64,000 nucleotides of DNA. It comes from JAOPZW01 sp963707695 (lineage in GTDB: Bacteria > Actinomycetota > Thermoleophilia > Solirubrobacterales > Solirubrobacteraceae). A program made the position numbers and the translations under genes. Below the pieces are notes generated by a model that was not told the DNA's origin, did not search any database, and was given only the letters and a program-made list of their open reading frames with translations. Positions 32,321 to 41,411 of the stretch are shown here, in pieces; position 1 is the first letter of the stretch; each line of letters starts with the position of its first letter. Location of the stretch: contig CAVPQY010000003.1 of the NCBI GenBank assembly GCA_963707695.1, positions 62,001 through 126,000 of the forward strand, in the 5' to 3' direction.

Positions 32321-33397
32321 ATGTCAAGCGATCGGCTCAGCCGCCCGGCGCCGCCCGTCCGCCCGCCGACCGGCGCGAGCCGGCCGGTGAGCGTCAAGGA
32401 CGTCGCTCGCGCGGCCGGCGTCTCCGCCGGCACGGTCTCGAACGTCCTGAACCACCCCGAGCGCGTCCGGGAGGACAAGCGCCGGCGCGTCGAGGCCGCG
32501 GTCCGCGACCTCGGGTACGTCCGCAACGAGTCGGCCCGCCACCTGCGGTCGGGCTCGTCGCGCACGCTCGGCCTGCTGCTGCTCGACGCCTGGAACCCGT
32601 TCTTCACCGACCTGGCGCACGGCGTCGAGGACTGGACCGCCGACCGCTCGTGGGCGCTCCTGATCTCCAACAGCGCGCGGGAGCCGGAGCGGGAGTCGCT
32701 CTACCTGGACCTCTTCGCCGAGCGCCGGGTCCAGGGCGTCATCGCGGTCCCCACCGGGGATCTCGCCGACCGGCTCCTCGCCCTGCGCCAGAAGGGGATC
32801 GCGACGGTGGTCGTCGACGAGCGCGACACCGGCACGGGGTCGATGTCCGTGTCGCTCGACGACGTGCGCGGCGGCGAGCTGGCCGCCACGCACCTCCTCG
32901 AGCGCGGCCACCGCGAGATCGCGTTCGCCGGGAGCCCGGCTCGCGTGACCCAGGTGCGCGATCGCCTCCTGGGCGCGACGAACGCCGTCGAGGCCGCGGG
33001 GACGGGCGCCCGGCTGCAGGTGCTCCCGACCGCCTCGCTGTCCGTCGACGGCGGCCGGCGGGTCGGCGAGGCGCTCGCGCGCCTCCCCGCCGCCGAGCGG
33101 CCGACCGCCCTCTTCGCCAGCAGCGACCTCGTCGCGATCGGCGTCCTGCAGGTCCTCCTGCGCCACGGCGTCCGCGTCCCGCAGGACCTCGCCCTCGTCG
33201 GCTACGACGACATCGAGTTCGCCCGCCAGGTCGCGATCCCGCTGACCACGGTCAGGCAGCCGTCCTACGAGATGGGCCGCACCGCGGCCGAGATGCTCAT
33301 CGGGCAGCTCACCGGGGATCCGCCCGACGAGCGGCACGTCGTCTTCCAGCCCGAGCTCGTCGTCCGCGAGTCCACCTCGGGCGACGACGGGCGCTGA
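32321..33397 (+). CDS. LacI-family transcriptional regulator
   Basis: A 358-residue sugar-responsive repressor. The HTH is VSVKDVARAAGVSAGTVSNVLNHPERV at residues 23-49, followed by the hinge helix (RHLRSGSSRTLGLLL). The C-terminal periplasmic-binding-protein-like domain includes the signature VALVGYDDIEFAR-type segment (LALVGYDDIEFARQVAIPLTTVRQP). The first 22 residues are Pro/Ser-rich and not part of the usual domain; the ATG at 32321 follows TACGTT by 13 bases. It is probably autoregulated and controls the divergent dehydrogenase-epimerase operon, possibly also the transporter genes. Confidence 0.9.
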   Translation: MSSDRLSRPAPPVRPPTGASRPVSVKDVARAAGVSAGTVSNVLNHPERVREDKRRRVEAAVRDLGYVRNESARHLRSGSSRTLGLLLLDAWNPFFTDLAHGVEDWTADRSWALLISNSAREPERESLYLDLFAERRVQGVIAVPTGDLADRLLALRQKGIATVVVDERDTGTGSMSVSLDDVRGGELAATHLLERGHREIAFAGSPARVTQVRDRLLGATNAVEAAGTGARLQVLPTASLSVDGGRRVGEALARLPAAERPTALFASSDLVAIGVLQVLLRHGVRVPQDLALVGYDDIEFARQVAIPLTTVRQPSYEMGRTAAEMLIGQLTGDPPDERHVVFQPELVVRESTSGDDGR

Positions 33398-33403
33398 AGC
33401 GGC

Positions 33404-33418
33404 GGCGCCCGGGGCGCC
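33404..33418. terminator. Short hairpin between convergent lacI-family and kinase genes
   Basis: GGCGCC-CGG-GGCGCC forms a 6-bp GC stem in the 21-base gap between the two stop codons. There is no U-tract, so termination would be of the GC-hairpin type common in actinobacteria, or it may be chance in such GC-rich DNA. Confidence 0.3.
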
Positions 33419-34936
33419 TCAGCCGACCGGGTCGGGGTCCCGCGCGCCGTGGGTCAGGTCCTGGACGGCGGCGAGGCGGTGGACCTGCTCCCGCGTGGCG
33501 GGGTACAGGTCGCGGTACGTGGCGTAGAGCTCGTCGTAGAGCCCGCGCAGCCCCGGGTCCGGGACGAGCCGCTGCGCCACGCGCGACCAGTCCGTCTCGG
33601 GCGGGGCGGCGCCGGTGCCGATCGCGGCCAGCAGCGCGTCGCCGTAGCTCGCGCCCATGGTCTCCGCGGGGAGGTCCTGCTCGCGCCCCGTGACGTCGGT
33701 GACGACCTGCGTCCACAGGCCGCCCTGCGTCCCGCCGCCCACCGCCACGAGGCGGGCGGCCGGCCCGGAGGCCTCCTCGAAGACCTCGAGGATCTGGCGG
33801 ATCCCGTACGCGATGCCCTCGTACACGGCGCGGAACACGTGGCCGCGCCCGTGGCGCAACGTCAGGCCTGCGACGACCCCCCGGGCGTGGGGGTCGAAGA
33901 TCGGCGTGCGCTCGCCGGCGAAGTACGGCAGGACCACGAGGCCGTCGGCGCCCGCCGGGGTCCGCGCGGCCTCGGCCACGAGCTGGTCGAAGCTCGCGCC
34001 GCCGGTGAGCTCCTGCACCCAGGTCGTCAGCGTGCCCGAGGTCGCCATGCCCGCCGCCAGCGAGAACGTGCCCGTCTCGACGCCGGCGGTGGTCCACAGG
34101 CCGCGGTGGGCGTCCGGGGCGTCCACGGCCTGCACGAAGAACATCGTCGAGCCGTACATCAGCATGAGGTCGTTGCGCGCCCGGACGCCGGCGGAGAAGC
34201 TCTCGGCCCAGGCGTCGACGGTGCCCGCGCAGACCGGCGTCCCCGGCCGCAGGCCCGTCCGCCCGGCCGCCTGCCCGGTCACCGCGCCGACGACCTCGGC
34301 CGGCCACGCGAGCCGCGGGCGCTCGAGGCCGGGGGCGATCTCGTCGGCCCAGTCGTCGGCCCAGTCGTTGGCGCCCAGGTCGTAGAGCGGGTCGTTCTGG
34401 CTGGCGGTGTGGTGGTCGAGGACGTACTCGCCGGTGAGCCGCGCCACGACGAAGGAGTGCGACGAGTACCACCGCCTCGCGCGCGCCCACACGTCGGGCT
34501 CGCGGCGGCGCACCCACAGGAGCTTGGGGCCGACGGCCTGCGTGGAGAGCTCCTTGCCGCATCGCGTCCGGATCGCCTCCTCGCCGTAGCGCGCGGTGAG
34601 CTCCGCGATCTCCTCGGTGGCGCGCATGTCGATGCCGTAGAGGATCCCGGCGCGCAGCGGCCGGTCGTCGGCGTCGGCGACGAGCAGGCACGGGCCGAGG
34701 CCGGAGACGCAGACGCCGGCGATGACGTCCGGGTCGACGCCCGCCACGAGCTCGGCGATGACATCGGCCGCGTCGCCCCACCAGTCGGCCTCGGCGTCCA
34801 TCTCCGCCCACCGCGGCCGGGGCAGCGACATCGTGTGCCGCCGGACGGCGGTGGCGACGACCGTCCCGTCGGGCTCGACCAGGACGCCCTTGGTCGAGCC
34901 CGTGCCCATGTCCACGCCGAGGAGGTAGTGCGCCAC
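33419..34936 (-). CDS. FGGY-family carbohydrate kinase (xylulokinase-like)
   Basis: ATP-dependent sugar kinase of 505 residues. FGGY signatures: GVDMGTGSTKGVLVEPDG (phosphate 1), SGLGPCLLVAD, VCAGTVDAWAESF, LPYFAGERTPIFDPHARG and RLVAVGGGTQGGLWTQVVTDVTG (adenosine). The xylulokinase or L-ribulokinase branch is likely; the exact substrate is not readable. GTG start with TAGCGT (34950-34945) 8 bases ahead, so it can be transcribed independently of the transporter genes upstream. Together with the ketose epimerase and dehydrogenases it would produce a ketose phosphate. Confidence 0.87.
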   Translation of the reverse strand: MAHYLLGVDMGTGSTKGVLVEPDGTVVATAVRRHTMSLPRPRWAEMDAEADWWGDAADVIAELVAGVDPDVIAGVCVSGLGPCLLVADADDRPLRAGILYGIDMRATEEIAELTARYGEEAIRTRCGKELSTQAVGPKLLWVRRREPDVWARARRWYSSHSFVVARLTGEYVLDHHTASQNDPLYDLGANDWADDWADEIAPGLERPRLAWPAEVVGAVTGQAAGRTGLRPGTPVCAGTVDAWAESFSAGVRARNDLMLMYGSTMFFVQAVDAPDAHRGLWTTAGVETGTFSLAAGMATSGTLTTWVQELTGGASFDQLVAEAARTPAGADGLVVLPYFAGERTPIFDPHARGVVAGLTLRHGRGHVFRAVYEGIAYGIRQILEVFEEASGPAARLVAVGGGTQGGLWTQVVTDVTGREQDLPAETMGASYGDALLAAIGTGAAPPETDWSRVAQRLVPDPGLRGLYDELYATYRDLYPATREQVHRLAAVQDLTHGARDPDPVG

Positions 34937-34969
34937 GGGCGGGCACGCTACCTCCCCGATGCGCGAGCT

Positions 34970-36229
34970 TCAGGCCCGGCCGGACGAGGCCCGCGACTTC
35001 CGCGCGACCGAGTCCACCGCGACCGCGAGCAGCAGCACCGCGCCCGTGACCATGAAGCGGTACGACGAGCCGAGGTTCAGCAGGGTCAGGCCGTTCGAGA
35101 TCGACTGGATGACGAGGATGCCGAGCAGCGCCGAGATGGCCGAGCCGCGGCCGCCGAAGAGGCTCGTGCCGCCGATGACCGCCGCGGCGATGGCGTTGAG
35201 GTTCACGTCACCGCCGCCGGACTGCTGGTTGACGGCCGCCAGGCGAGAGGCGGCCAGGACGCCGCCGATCGCCGCGAAGGTCGAGCAGAGCACGAACGCC
35301 GCCGTGTAGACCGCGCCGACCCTGATGCCGGCGCGGCGCGCGGCCTCCGGGTTCCCGCCGACGGCGAACAGCGAGCGCCCGAACGACGTGCGCGTGAACA
35401 CGTAGTTCATGATGAGCACGAGCCCGAGGAAGAACACGAACATCCACCCGATCCCGCGGCCCTCGCCCGTGTTGAGGTAGAAGACCGCCAGGCAGCCGAC
35501 CACCAGGAGCGCGACGCTGCGGAGGAGGAGCACGCGCAGCGACGTCCCCGAGAGCGACGCCCGTCGCCGCTCGCGCGCGTGGAGCCACCCGGTGGCGAAC
35601 AGGCCGCCGGCGCCCAGCAGGACGAGCACGTACGAGAGCGACTGAGGGACGAAGTCGAGCTGCGCGAACTTCACCAGGCCCGAGTCGAAGGGCAGGTTGA
35701 TCGCGCCCTGGCTGCCCAGCAGCCAGAGCTGGATGCCCAAGAAGGCCAGCAGGCCGGCGAGCGTGATGACGAAGCTCGGCACGCCGAGACGGTTGAAGAT
35801 CAGCCCGTAGAGCAGGCCGATGGCCACGCCCGTGAGGATCGCGAGCGCGACCGCCACCACCGCCGGCAGGTCCTTGTTCACGAACAGGACGGCGGTCAGG
35901 GCCGCCGTCAGACCGCTGACCGACCCGACCGAGAGGTCGATCTGCGCCACGAGCAGCACGCACACGACGCCGAGCGCGATGACCCCCGTGGGCACGCACT
36001 CCATGAGGAGGTTCGTGAGGTTGTCGCTCGACAGGAAGAGCGAGTTCAGCGCCTGGAAGACGACGGCGATGACGACGAGGCCGAGGATCACGGGGAGCGC
36101 CCCGAGCTCGCCCGCGCGGACGCGGTCGACGATCGTCTTGGCGGCGCCGCGGACGCCCTCCGCGCCCAGGAGGCGCTCGTCGTCGCGGTCCTGCGCGACC
36201 TGCGGGGTGGGGGTCTCCACGCTGCTCAC
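34970..36229 (-). CDS. Sugar ABC transporter permease (XylH/RbsC family)
   Basis: Integral membrane subunit of a carbohydrate importer, 419 residues with about 10-12 transmembrane helices. The BPD_transp_2 family pattern is visible: IDLSVGSVSGLTAALTAVL, then GVPSFVITLAGLLAFLG, and GGDVNLNAIAAAVIGGTSLFGGRGS with GGxSxxGG near the end. A basic loop of about 30 residues (HARERRRASLSG) in the middle makes it resemble XylH. The GTG start lies 3 bases after the ATPase stop. Confidence 0.9.
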   Translation of the reverse strand: MSSVETPTPQVAQDRDDERLLGAEGVRGAAKTIVDRVRAGELGALPVILGLVVIAVVFQALNSLFLSSDNLTNLLMECVPTGVIALGVVCVLLVAQIDLSVGSVSGLTAALTAVLFVNKDLPAVVAVALAILTGVAIGLLYGLIFNRLGVPSFVITLAGLLAFLGIQLWLLGSQGAINLPFDSGLVKFAQLDFVPQSLSYVLVLLGAGGLFATGWLHARERRRASLSGTSLRVLLLRSVALLVVGCLAVFYLNTGEGRGIGWMFVFFLGLVLIMNYVFTRTSFGRSLFAVGGNPEAARRAGIRVGAVYTAAFVLCSTFAAIGGVLAASRLAAVNQQSGGGDVNLNAIAAAVIGGTSLFGGRGSAISALLGILVIQSISNGLTLLNLGSSYRFMVTGAVLLLAVAVDSVARKSRASSGRA

Positions 36230-36232
36230 GGC

Positions 36233-37063
<831 letters not shown>

Positions 37064-37139
37064 GTGGTCCTTGGTCGTGGGGGTGGCCGGGCGGGCGGCC
37101 CTCCGCCGGACGTGCCGGCGGAGGACCTTCGCGCCTGCG

Positions 37140-38237
37140 CTACTTGATCCCGAGGGCCGCGCAGCCCTGGGCGTAGGCCTTCGTGCAGATGTCGGAGGCC
37201 TTCAGGAGCCCCGAGTCGACCATCTGCTTCTTGAGGTTCGTCTTCGTCACCACGAACGGGGTGTACAGCGCCGAGGGCGTGTTGAACACGTTCGCCGTCT
37301 GCTTGGGCTGCTTGCCCTGGAGCATCGCGTAGGCCGCCTCGGCCGCCGCGGACGCGACGATCTTGATCGGCTTGTTGATCGTGTTGTACTGGTCGCCGTT
37401 GACGATCCGCTGGATCGCGGCGAGCTCGGCGTCGTTGCCCGTCACGGGCGGGACCGGCTTGACGCCGGCGGACTTGAACGCCGAGATGGCCCCGCCGCCG
37501 GTGCCGTCGTTGGCCGCGACCACCCCCGCGATCTGGCCGCGGAACTTCGAGATCTGGCCCGACGTCCAGTCCTGCGCCTTGGCCGGCGTCCAGTCCGGCG
37601 TGTCGAACTCGGCCAGCTCCTTGATCCCGCTCGGGTCGACCGCCGAATGGACGCCCTTCTTGATCAGGCCCGCGGCCGCGTCCGTCGGCGAGCCGTTGAT
37701 CTGCAGGACCCCGCCCTGGGCCTTCGTCTGCTTGAGGTGGTCGACGAGCGACTGGGCGATGAGGTTGCCGATCTTCTCGTTGTCGAAGGACACGTAGAAG
37801 TCGGTCGGGAGCTTCGGGAAGGGACGGTCGTAGGAGATGACCTTGATCCCGCGGGCCTTCGCCTGCTGGACCGTCGAGGACATCGCCGCGGCGTCGACGG
37901 GGTCGATGACCATGACCTTCGCGCCCTGCGTGATGGCCGAGGTGGCCTGCTGCTGCTGCTTGGCCGGGTCCGCGTCGGCGTTCGAGTACAGGACGTCGCA
38001 GTCCGGGCAGAGCTCCTTCAGCTTCTTCTCGAACAGCGGATGGTCGTAGAGCTCGTAGCGCGTCGAGCCCTGGTCCGGCATCAGGAAGGCGACCTTCCCG
38101 CTCTTCCCGCCGGAGCTGCTGCTGCTGCTGTTGCTGCTGCCACTGCTGTTGCTGTCGTCCGAGCCGCACGCGGCAAGGGCGAGCGTGGCGGCGGCGAGCG
38201 CCGCGACTCCGGTTGACCTCAGACAGGCGTTCCTCAC
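37140..38237 (-). CDS. Sugar ABC transporter substrate-binding lipoprotein (XylF-like)
   Basis: Extracytoplasmic binding protein of 365 residues. Lipobox LAAC with C24 follows a short hydrophobic core. Next comes a Ser/Asn/Gly linker (residues 25-46) coded by CTG/TTG-type triplet repeats seen on the plus strand at 38111-38156. The Peripla_BP_4 body (KVAFLMPDQGSTRYE, then PVTGNDAELAAIQRIVNGDQYNTINKP) closely resembles D-xylose-binding proteins. GTG start with GGAGGACA 5 bases upstream. It leads the transporter genes and follows a dehydrogenase by 37 bases. Confidence 0.9.
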   Translation of the reverse strand: MRNACLRSTGVAALAAATLALAACGSDDSNSSGSSNSSSSSSGGKSGKVAFLMPDQGSTRYELYDHPLFEKKLKELCPDCDVLYSNADADPAKQQQQATSAITQGAKVMVIDPVDAAAMSSTVQQAKARGIKVISYDRPFPKLPTDFYVSFDNEKIGNLIAQSLVDHLKQTKAQGGVLQINGSPTDAAAGLIKKGVHSAVDPSGIKELAEFDTPDWTPAKAQDWTSGQISKFRGQIAGVVAANDGTGGGAISAFKSAGVKPVPPVTGNDAELAAIQRIVNGDQYNTINKPIKIVASAAAEAAYAMLQGKQPKQTANVFNTPSALYTPFVVTKTNLKKQMVDSGLLKASDICTKAYAQGCAALGIK

Positions 38238-38274
38238 AGCGATGTCCTCCGTTGGTGGTCCTGCGTTGCGAACG

Positions 38275-39351
38275 TCACGCCGGGATCAGCGAGACCTTGA
38301 TCGAGCGCGAGCCGTCACGGACGAGCTCGAGCCCCTCCTCGAACTGCGCGAGGGGAAGCTGGTGGGTGCAGATGCGGTCCATCGGGAGCCGGCCGGACTC
38401 GATCATCGAGATGGCCGCCGGCCAGCAGTACGGGCCGAGGTGCGCGCCCAGGACGTCGAGCTCCTTGTCGTCGGAGATGACGCTCCAGTCGGTCGAGACG
38501 TCGTCCTTGAAGACGCTGTACTCGACGAAGGTCCCCTGCTTGCGCAGCAGCCCCAGGCCCTGGACGACGGCCGACGGGTGGCCCGTCCCCTCGAGGTAGA
38601 CGTCGGCGCCGTAGCCCTCGGTGAGGCGCTTGACGTGCTCGGTGGGGTCCTCCCGCCCGATGTTCACGGTGGAGTCGGCGCCGCAGGCCGTCGCCAGGTC
38701 GAGCTTGTGGTCCTCGAGGTCCAGCGCGACGACGTGGCCGGGGTGCTTCGCGGCGGCGCCGGCGACCATGCCGAGGCCGATCGGGCCGCAGCCCGCGACG
38801 ACGACGACGTCGCCGAAGCGGATGTCGGCGCGCTCCACCGCGTGCAGCGAGCACGCCAGCGGCTCCACGAAGGCGGCGTGCGCCGCGGGGATGCCCTTGG
38901 AGACCCGGTGGACCAGGGACTCGACCGGGTAGACCATGTAGCGCGCCATCGCCCCGGGGGTGCGGCGCTTGAAGCCGTAGATGTCGTGGGGGCGGCACAT
39001 GTGGTACTGCCCCCGCTGGCAGTAGCGGCACTCCCAGCACGGCACGATCTGCTCGGAGACGACGCGGTCGCCGACGCCGATGGACCAGCGCTCGCCCGCG
39101 GCGTCGTCGAGCGCGACGACCTCGCCGGCGAACTCGTGGCCGGGGATGACCTCCGTCTCGGCCCAGGCCGGCCGCGTGTCGTCGCCCCAGAACTTCGCGG
39201 CGCCGTCGTAGCACTTCAGGTCACTCGCGCAGATGCCGACGGCCTCGACGCGCACGAGGGCCTCGCCCGGTCCGGGCTCGGGCACGGCGACGTCCTCGAG
39301 CCGGTACTCCCGCGGCCCGTGGCAGACGACGGCCTGCATGGTCTCGACCAC
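38275..39351 (-). CDS. Zinc-dependent alcohol dehydrogenase, first gene of the sugar transport operon
   Basis: A 358-residue MDR dehydrogenase. Catalytic zinc site: VGICASDLKCY, IPGHEFAGEV and FVEPLACSLHAVE. Structural zinc: VPCWECRYCQRGQYHMC. Cofactor motif: VVVAGCGPIGLGMVAG then VVALDLEDHKLDLA. An insert (YDGAAKFWGDDTRPAWAETE) lies between the first cysteine and the histidine. The start is taken as GTG at 39351 because the GGAGGAGGAGGAG tract sits 7 bases ahead; an ATG at 39339 is the alternative. It is divergent from the SorC regulator and precedes the binding protein gene, suggesting oxidation of the transported polyol. Confidence 0.84.
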   Translation of the reverse strand: MVETMQAVVCHGPREYRLEDVAVPEPGPGEALVRVEAVGICASDLKCYDGAAKFWGDDTRPAWAETEVIPGHEFAGEVVALDDAAGERWSIGVGDRVVSEQIVPCWECRYCQRGQYHMCRPHDIYGFKRRTPGAMARYMVYPVESLVHRVSKGIPAAHAAFVEPLACSLHAVERADIRFGDVVVVAGCGPIGLGMVAGAAAKHPGHVVALDLEDHKLDLATACGADSTVNIGREDPTEHVKRLTEGYGADVYLEGTGHPSAVVQGLGLLRKQGTFVEYSVFKDDVSTDWSVISDDKELDVLGAHLGPYCWPAAISMIESGRLPMDRICTHQLPLAQFEEGLELVRDGSRSIKVSLIPA

Positions 39352-39413
39352 TGCTCCTCCTCCTCCTCCCCGCCTCCGGTGCGGAACCGTAGCCCCTCCC
39401 GGAACGGATGTCC

Positions 39414-39430
39414 AACACATTTGTTCACAA
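39414..39430. promoter_or_regulatory. Candidate SorC-family operator
   Basis: AACA-CATT-TGTT (39414-39425) overlaps TTGT-TC-ACAA (39421-39430), giving two interlocked AT-rich inverted repeats in otherwise very GC-rich DNA. The site is 63 bases upstream of the dehydrogenase-transporter operon start and 40 bases upstream of the SorC gene. Binding by SorC is inferred from position and symmetry. Confidence 0.5.
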
Positions 39431-39469
39431 GGGTGGCGGTGAGCCCGGGGAACCGGCAGGATGGGACGC

Positions 39470-40498
39470 ATGAGCTTCTCGACGGCGCTCATGCACACGG
39501 CGGCCCGGCTCTACTACCTGGAGGACGCGACCCAGGCGGAGATCGCCGCGCGCCTCGGCGTGAGCCGGCCGACCGTGAGCCGCCTGCTGTCGGAGGCACG
39601 TCGTGCGGGCATCGTGCGCATCGAGGTCGTCGCGCCGATGGAGGAGGACGGCGCGGACCTGGAGGACGAGCTGCGGGAGGCGCTCGGGCTGCGCCGGGTG
39701 CACCTCGCCCCGCCCGCCGAGGGCACCCTCGGGGAGGTGCTCGCCCCGGCCCTGTCGGATGCCCTGCGCGGCGCGCGGCTGGCCCCCGGCGACGCGCTGC
39801 TCGTCTCGTCCGGGCGGACGATCTACGAGGCGGCGCAGACGGCGCTGCCCCACCTCCCCGGGGTCGTGCTCGCACCGACGGTCGGCGGCCAGGACGAGGC
39901 GGAGGTCTGGTACGCGACGAACGAGATCACGCGGCAGGTGGCCGCGCGCGTGGGCGGCACGCCGACGTTCCTCTACGCCCCCGCGCTCCCCGGCGAGCAC
40001 CTCCACGAGACGCTGCTCGAGGATCCCTCGACGCGCCAGGTCCTCGAGCTGTGGGCGACGGCGTCCTGCGTGATCCTCGGCGTCGGCGCGCCGCTCACGA
40101 CGCGCACGCGGCTCCCGCGCTTCGTGCCCGCGGCGGCGCACAACCTCCGCGAGGCGGTGGGCGACATCTGCTCGCGCTTCTACGACCGGGCCGGCGACCC
40201 GGTCCCGTTCCCGGGCAGCGAGCGCCTCATGGCCACGCGCCTCGAGCGCCTGCGGGAGATCCCGACCGCCATCGCGCTCGCGGCCGGCACCGCGAAGGTG
40301 CCCAGCATCCTCGCCGCCGCGAGCGCGGGGTACTTCAACGAGCTCGTCACGGACGCCGCCACCGCCCGCGCGCTGCTCGTCGCGCGCGCCGCGGCGGCCG
40401 AGGCCGACCGCGACGGCGACGACGACGACGCGGAGCGCAGCGAGCGCGGGCCCGGCGTGCCCGTCGTCGCCGACGTGCCCGCCGGCGAGGACGGCTGA
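39470..40498 (+). CDS. SorC/DeoR-family sugar-binding transcriptional regulator
   Basis: A 342-residue regulator. N-terminal HTH: RLYYLEDATQAEIAARLGVSRPTVSRLLSEARRAGIV, diagnostic of the SorC family. The remainder is the sugar-phosphate-binding domain (LLVSSGRTIYEAAQ, LAPTVGGQDEAEVWYATNEITRQVA, and VGDICSRFYDRAG, which matches the SorC GDIxxxFfD motif). The ATG at 39470 is favoured by AGGA 8 bases upstream; ATG at 39461 is possible. The last 45 residues are acidic and extra. It likely controls the divergent dehydrogenase-ABC operon in response to a phosphorylated sugar. Confidence 0.88.
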   Translation: MSFSTALMHTAARLYYLEDATQAEIAARLGVSRPTVSRLLSEARRAGIVRIEVVAPMEEDGADLEDELREALGLRRVHLAPPAEGTLGEVLAPALSDALRGARLAPGDALLVSSGRTIYEAAQTALPHLPGVVLAPTVGGQDEAEVWYATNEITRQVAARVGGTPTFLYAPALPGEHLHETLLEDPSTRQVLELWATASCVILGVGAPLTTRTRLPRFVPAAAHNLREAVGDICSRFYDRAGDPVPFPGSERLMATRLERLREIPTAIALAAGTAKVPSILAAASAGYFNELVTDAATARALLVARAAAAEADRDGDDDDAERSERGPGVPVVADVPAGEDG

Positions 40499-40510
40499 CG
40501 CCGGCCGCGG

Positions 40511-40975
40511 TCAGCGGCGCGGGCTGCGGCCGCGGCGCCCGCGACCGAGCAGGCGCAGCGCCGTCGCCGCGCCCGTCAGCACCACCGCGGCGGCGGCGCC
40601 GGCGCCCGCGGCCTGGAGCGCCGGCGACGTGGGCAGGCGCGTGAAGCGCACGCCGTCGGGACCGACCTCGAGGACGCCGACGGGCCGTGCGTCCAGGCGT
40701 CCGCCGCCTCCGGCACGTCGGCCGGCGCGCGGCGCTCCGAGGCCTCCCGCGGCACGGACCCGCGCGACCGGCAGCACCGTCCGGCCCTCGGCCTCGAGGG
40801 GCTCGCCGAAGCACAACCGCGCCCCGGCGATGCCGGCGAGCAGGCGGTCCGCGAGCGGGACCCCTTCGAGGCCGGCCGGCCCGGGGTCGGCCTCCGAGGC
40901 CTGCACGCCGGACCCCGCGCCGATGCCGGCGACCGGGCCGAGCGCGGCGTCCGGCAGCACGGGCTCGGCCGTCAC
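40511..40975 (-). CDS. GerW/YtfJ-like membrane protein
   Basis: The 154 residues from the GTG at 40975 contain a GerW-type core: LCFGEPLEAEGRTVLPVARVRAAGGLG, then a Gly-rich stretch and ARPVGVLEVGPDGVRFTRLP. One C-terminal transmembrane helix (ALQAAGAGAAAAVVLTGAATAL) and a basic tail follow. In spore formers this family is tied to germination or small-molecule spore functions; elsewhere its role is unknown. The same frame stays coding-like for 74 codons upstream of the GTG (to a CTG at 41197) with a coiled-coil pattern, so the true start may lie there. Confidence 0.6.
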   Translation of the reverse strand: MTAEPVLPDAALGPVAGIGAGSGVQASEADPGPAGLEGVPLADRLLAGIAGARLCFGEPLEAEGRTVLPVARVRAAGGLGAPRAGRRAGGGGRLDARPVGVLEVGPDGVRFTRLPTSPALQAAGAGAAAAVVLTGAATALRLLGRGRRGRSPRR

Positions 40976-41204
40976 GGACTCGTGGCCGGCGAGCTCGTCG
41001 CTCAGCGCCTGGCGGCGCTCGAGGTCGTCGCGGACGGCCCGGCGCGCGCTGTCGAGCGCCGCGCGCTCGGACGCCAGCGCGGCGCGCTCGGCGGCGACGG
41101 CGGCGCGCTGGTCGCGCAGCCGCTCGCGCTCGCCGGCCTTCCCGCCGGGCTTCGCCGGCTTGGCGTCCCTGCCGGGCTTGTCCGCCTTGCCGGCCAGGAC
41201 CGCG

Positions 41205-41387
41205 CTAGTCCTCGTAGGGGACGAAGTCGCGCTTCCGGGCCCCGCAGACGGGACAGAACCACGTCTCCGGGATGGCGTCGAACTGGGTGCCCGGCGGGAT
41301 GCCGCCGTCGGGGTCGCCCTCGGCCGGGTCGTAGACGAAGCCGCAGGACTCGCAGATCCACTTCTGCGCGGTCGTGGTCTCGCTCAT
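41205..41387 (-). CDS. Rubredoxin
   Basis: Small iron electron carrier, 60 residues. Two CxxC knuckles, WICESCGFVYD and WFCPVCGARKRDF, bind a single iron. The remainder (PAEGDPDGGIPPGTQFDAIPETW) matches the family end to end. In actinobacteria such rubredoxins often serve alkane hydroxylases or NADH-rubredoxin reductases; none is in the window. It is divergent from the NUDIX gene and its TAG lies 8 bases before the possible CTG start of the GerW-like frame. Confidence 0.95.
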   Translation of the reverse strand: MSETTTAQKWICESCGFVYDPAEGDPDGGIPPGTQFDAIPETWFCPVCGARKRDFVPYED

Positions 41388-41411
41388 CGGCCGAACAGTA
41401 GCCTCTCGCGG

